Origin: Candidatus Brockarchaeota archaeon
GTDB taxonomy: Archaea > Thermoproteota > EX4484-205 > DTQO01
Direction of reading: 5' to 3'
Length of the DNA stretch: 6,177 nt
NCBI GenBank assembly: GCA_017601265.1
Contig: JAFNJA010000115.1
Coordinates: 1 to 6,177 of the forward strand
Position numbers and translations under genes: made by a program. This document shows, in pieces, positions 6,058 to 6,177 of the stretch (position 1 is its first letter; every line of letters begins with the position of its first letter). The notes below the pieces were generated by a model. That model made no database searches, had not been told where the DNA came from, and saw only the letters and a list, made by a program, of their open reading frames with translations.

Positions 6058-6177
6058 GAGAACATTGATGCCCTTAACGGAAGATATCAAGTCTCTGAGC
6101 TTGCCTATGGACGAGGAGAGGGCCTTCGCGAACATCGAGTAAAGCTCCCTCCTGCCGTAGTTCGGCTTCAAGCTCCT

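Larger units (their letters stand above)
5325..6177 (-). pseudogene. Archaeal ATPase (COG1672/MJ-type AAA with winged helix), two frameshifts, 5' end outside window
   Basis: Three reading-frame pieces on the minus strand together give one archaeal ATPase. Piece 1 (6177-6058) carries YGRRELYSMFAKAL and ends in SVKGINVLG. Piece 2 (about 6054-5384) has FEVELSWAGRN, Walker B VVIAIDEAQ (DEAQ codons at 5962-5951), sensor-like FVLTGSEAGLLYDF, DPDSPLYGR, GGIPGWLTFFG, then a C-terminal winged-helix region through VLHNLIGDLEMMSIIK. Piece 3 (5383-5325) gives KDYRFLDPIYEEASKLLRA and a TGA. Each junction is repaired by restoring one base. Walker A lies beyond the right edge. These proteins hydrolyse ATP and couple it to a DNA-binding-like domain; their roles are mostly unknown and they occur in many copies per archaeal genome. 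Either the gene is a recent pseudogene or the assembly has two single-base deletions. An apparent TTG-initiated 299-codon frame (6043-5144) is a product of these shifts. Confidence 0.87.

Noticed and set aside
1..6177. CRISPR arrays, tRNA or rRNA genes, insertion-sequence ends
   Set aside because: I saw no regularly spaced repeats, cloverleaf-like segments, transposase motifs or terminal inverted repeats on either strand.

Overview
The window looks like chromosomal DNA from an archaeon, probably a thermophilic member of the Thermoproteota/TACK side, though the sequence alone does not fix the lineage. The evidence is a tungsten-type aldehyde:ferredoxin oxidoreductase (AOR), a COG1672-type archaeal ATPase, TATA-like boxes 25-40 nt ahead of first genes with little or no leader, a Shine-Dalgarno site on an internal operon gene, oligo-T tracts after stop codons, and GC-rich coding regions separated by short AT-rich gaps.

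Layout from left to right. (1) 1-363, minus: N-terminal part of an AOR-family subunit, cut by the left edge. (2) 363-887, minus: a ferredoxin subunit with four [4Fe-4S] motifs. Its stop codon overlaps the AOR start as TGATG, so the two form a translationally coupled pair. (3) 976-2052, minus: a uroporphyrinogen-decarboxylase/MtaA-superfamily protein (COG0407-like) that lacks the Cys zinc ligands of the methylcobalamin:CoM methyltransferases. (4) 2053-2187: a divergent promoter region. (5) 2188-3018, plus: a xylose-isomerase-like TIM-barrel protein (sugar phosphate isomerase/epimerase family). (6) 3019-3115: an AT-rich promoter region. (7) 3116-5107, plus: a 663-residue OPT-like membrane transporter (DUF6785/DUF6784 type). 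(8) 5108-5324: a convergent gap with a strong T-rich tract. (9) 5325 to the right edge, minus: an archaeal AAA-type ATPase with winged-helix C-terminus, interrupted by two one-base frameshifts and cut before its Walker A motif.

How the genes may work together: items 1-7 could be one catabolic locus. In that reading the OPT-like permease imports a small organic substrate, the TIM-barrel isomerase/epimerase and the UroD-like protein transform it, and the AOR with its polyferredoxin oxidises an aldehyde to a carboxylate and delivers low-potential electrons. No substrate can be named from the sequence. The ATPase at the right is unrelated in orientation and is a disrupted or mis-sequenced accessory gene.
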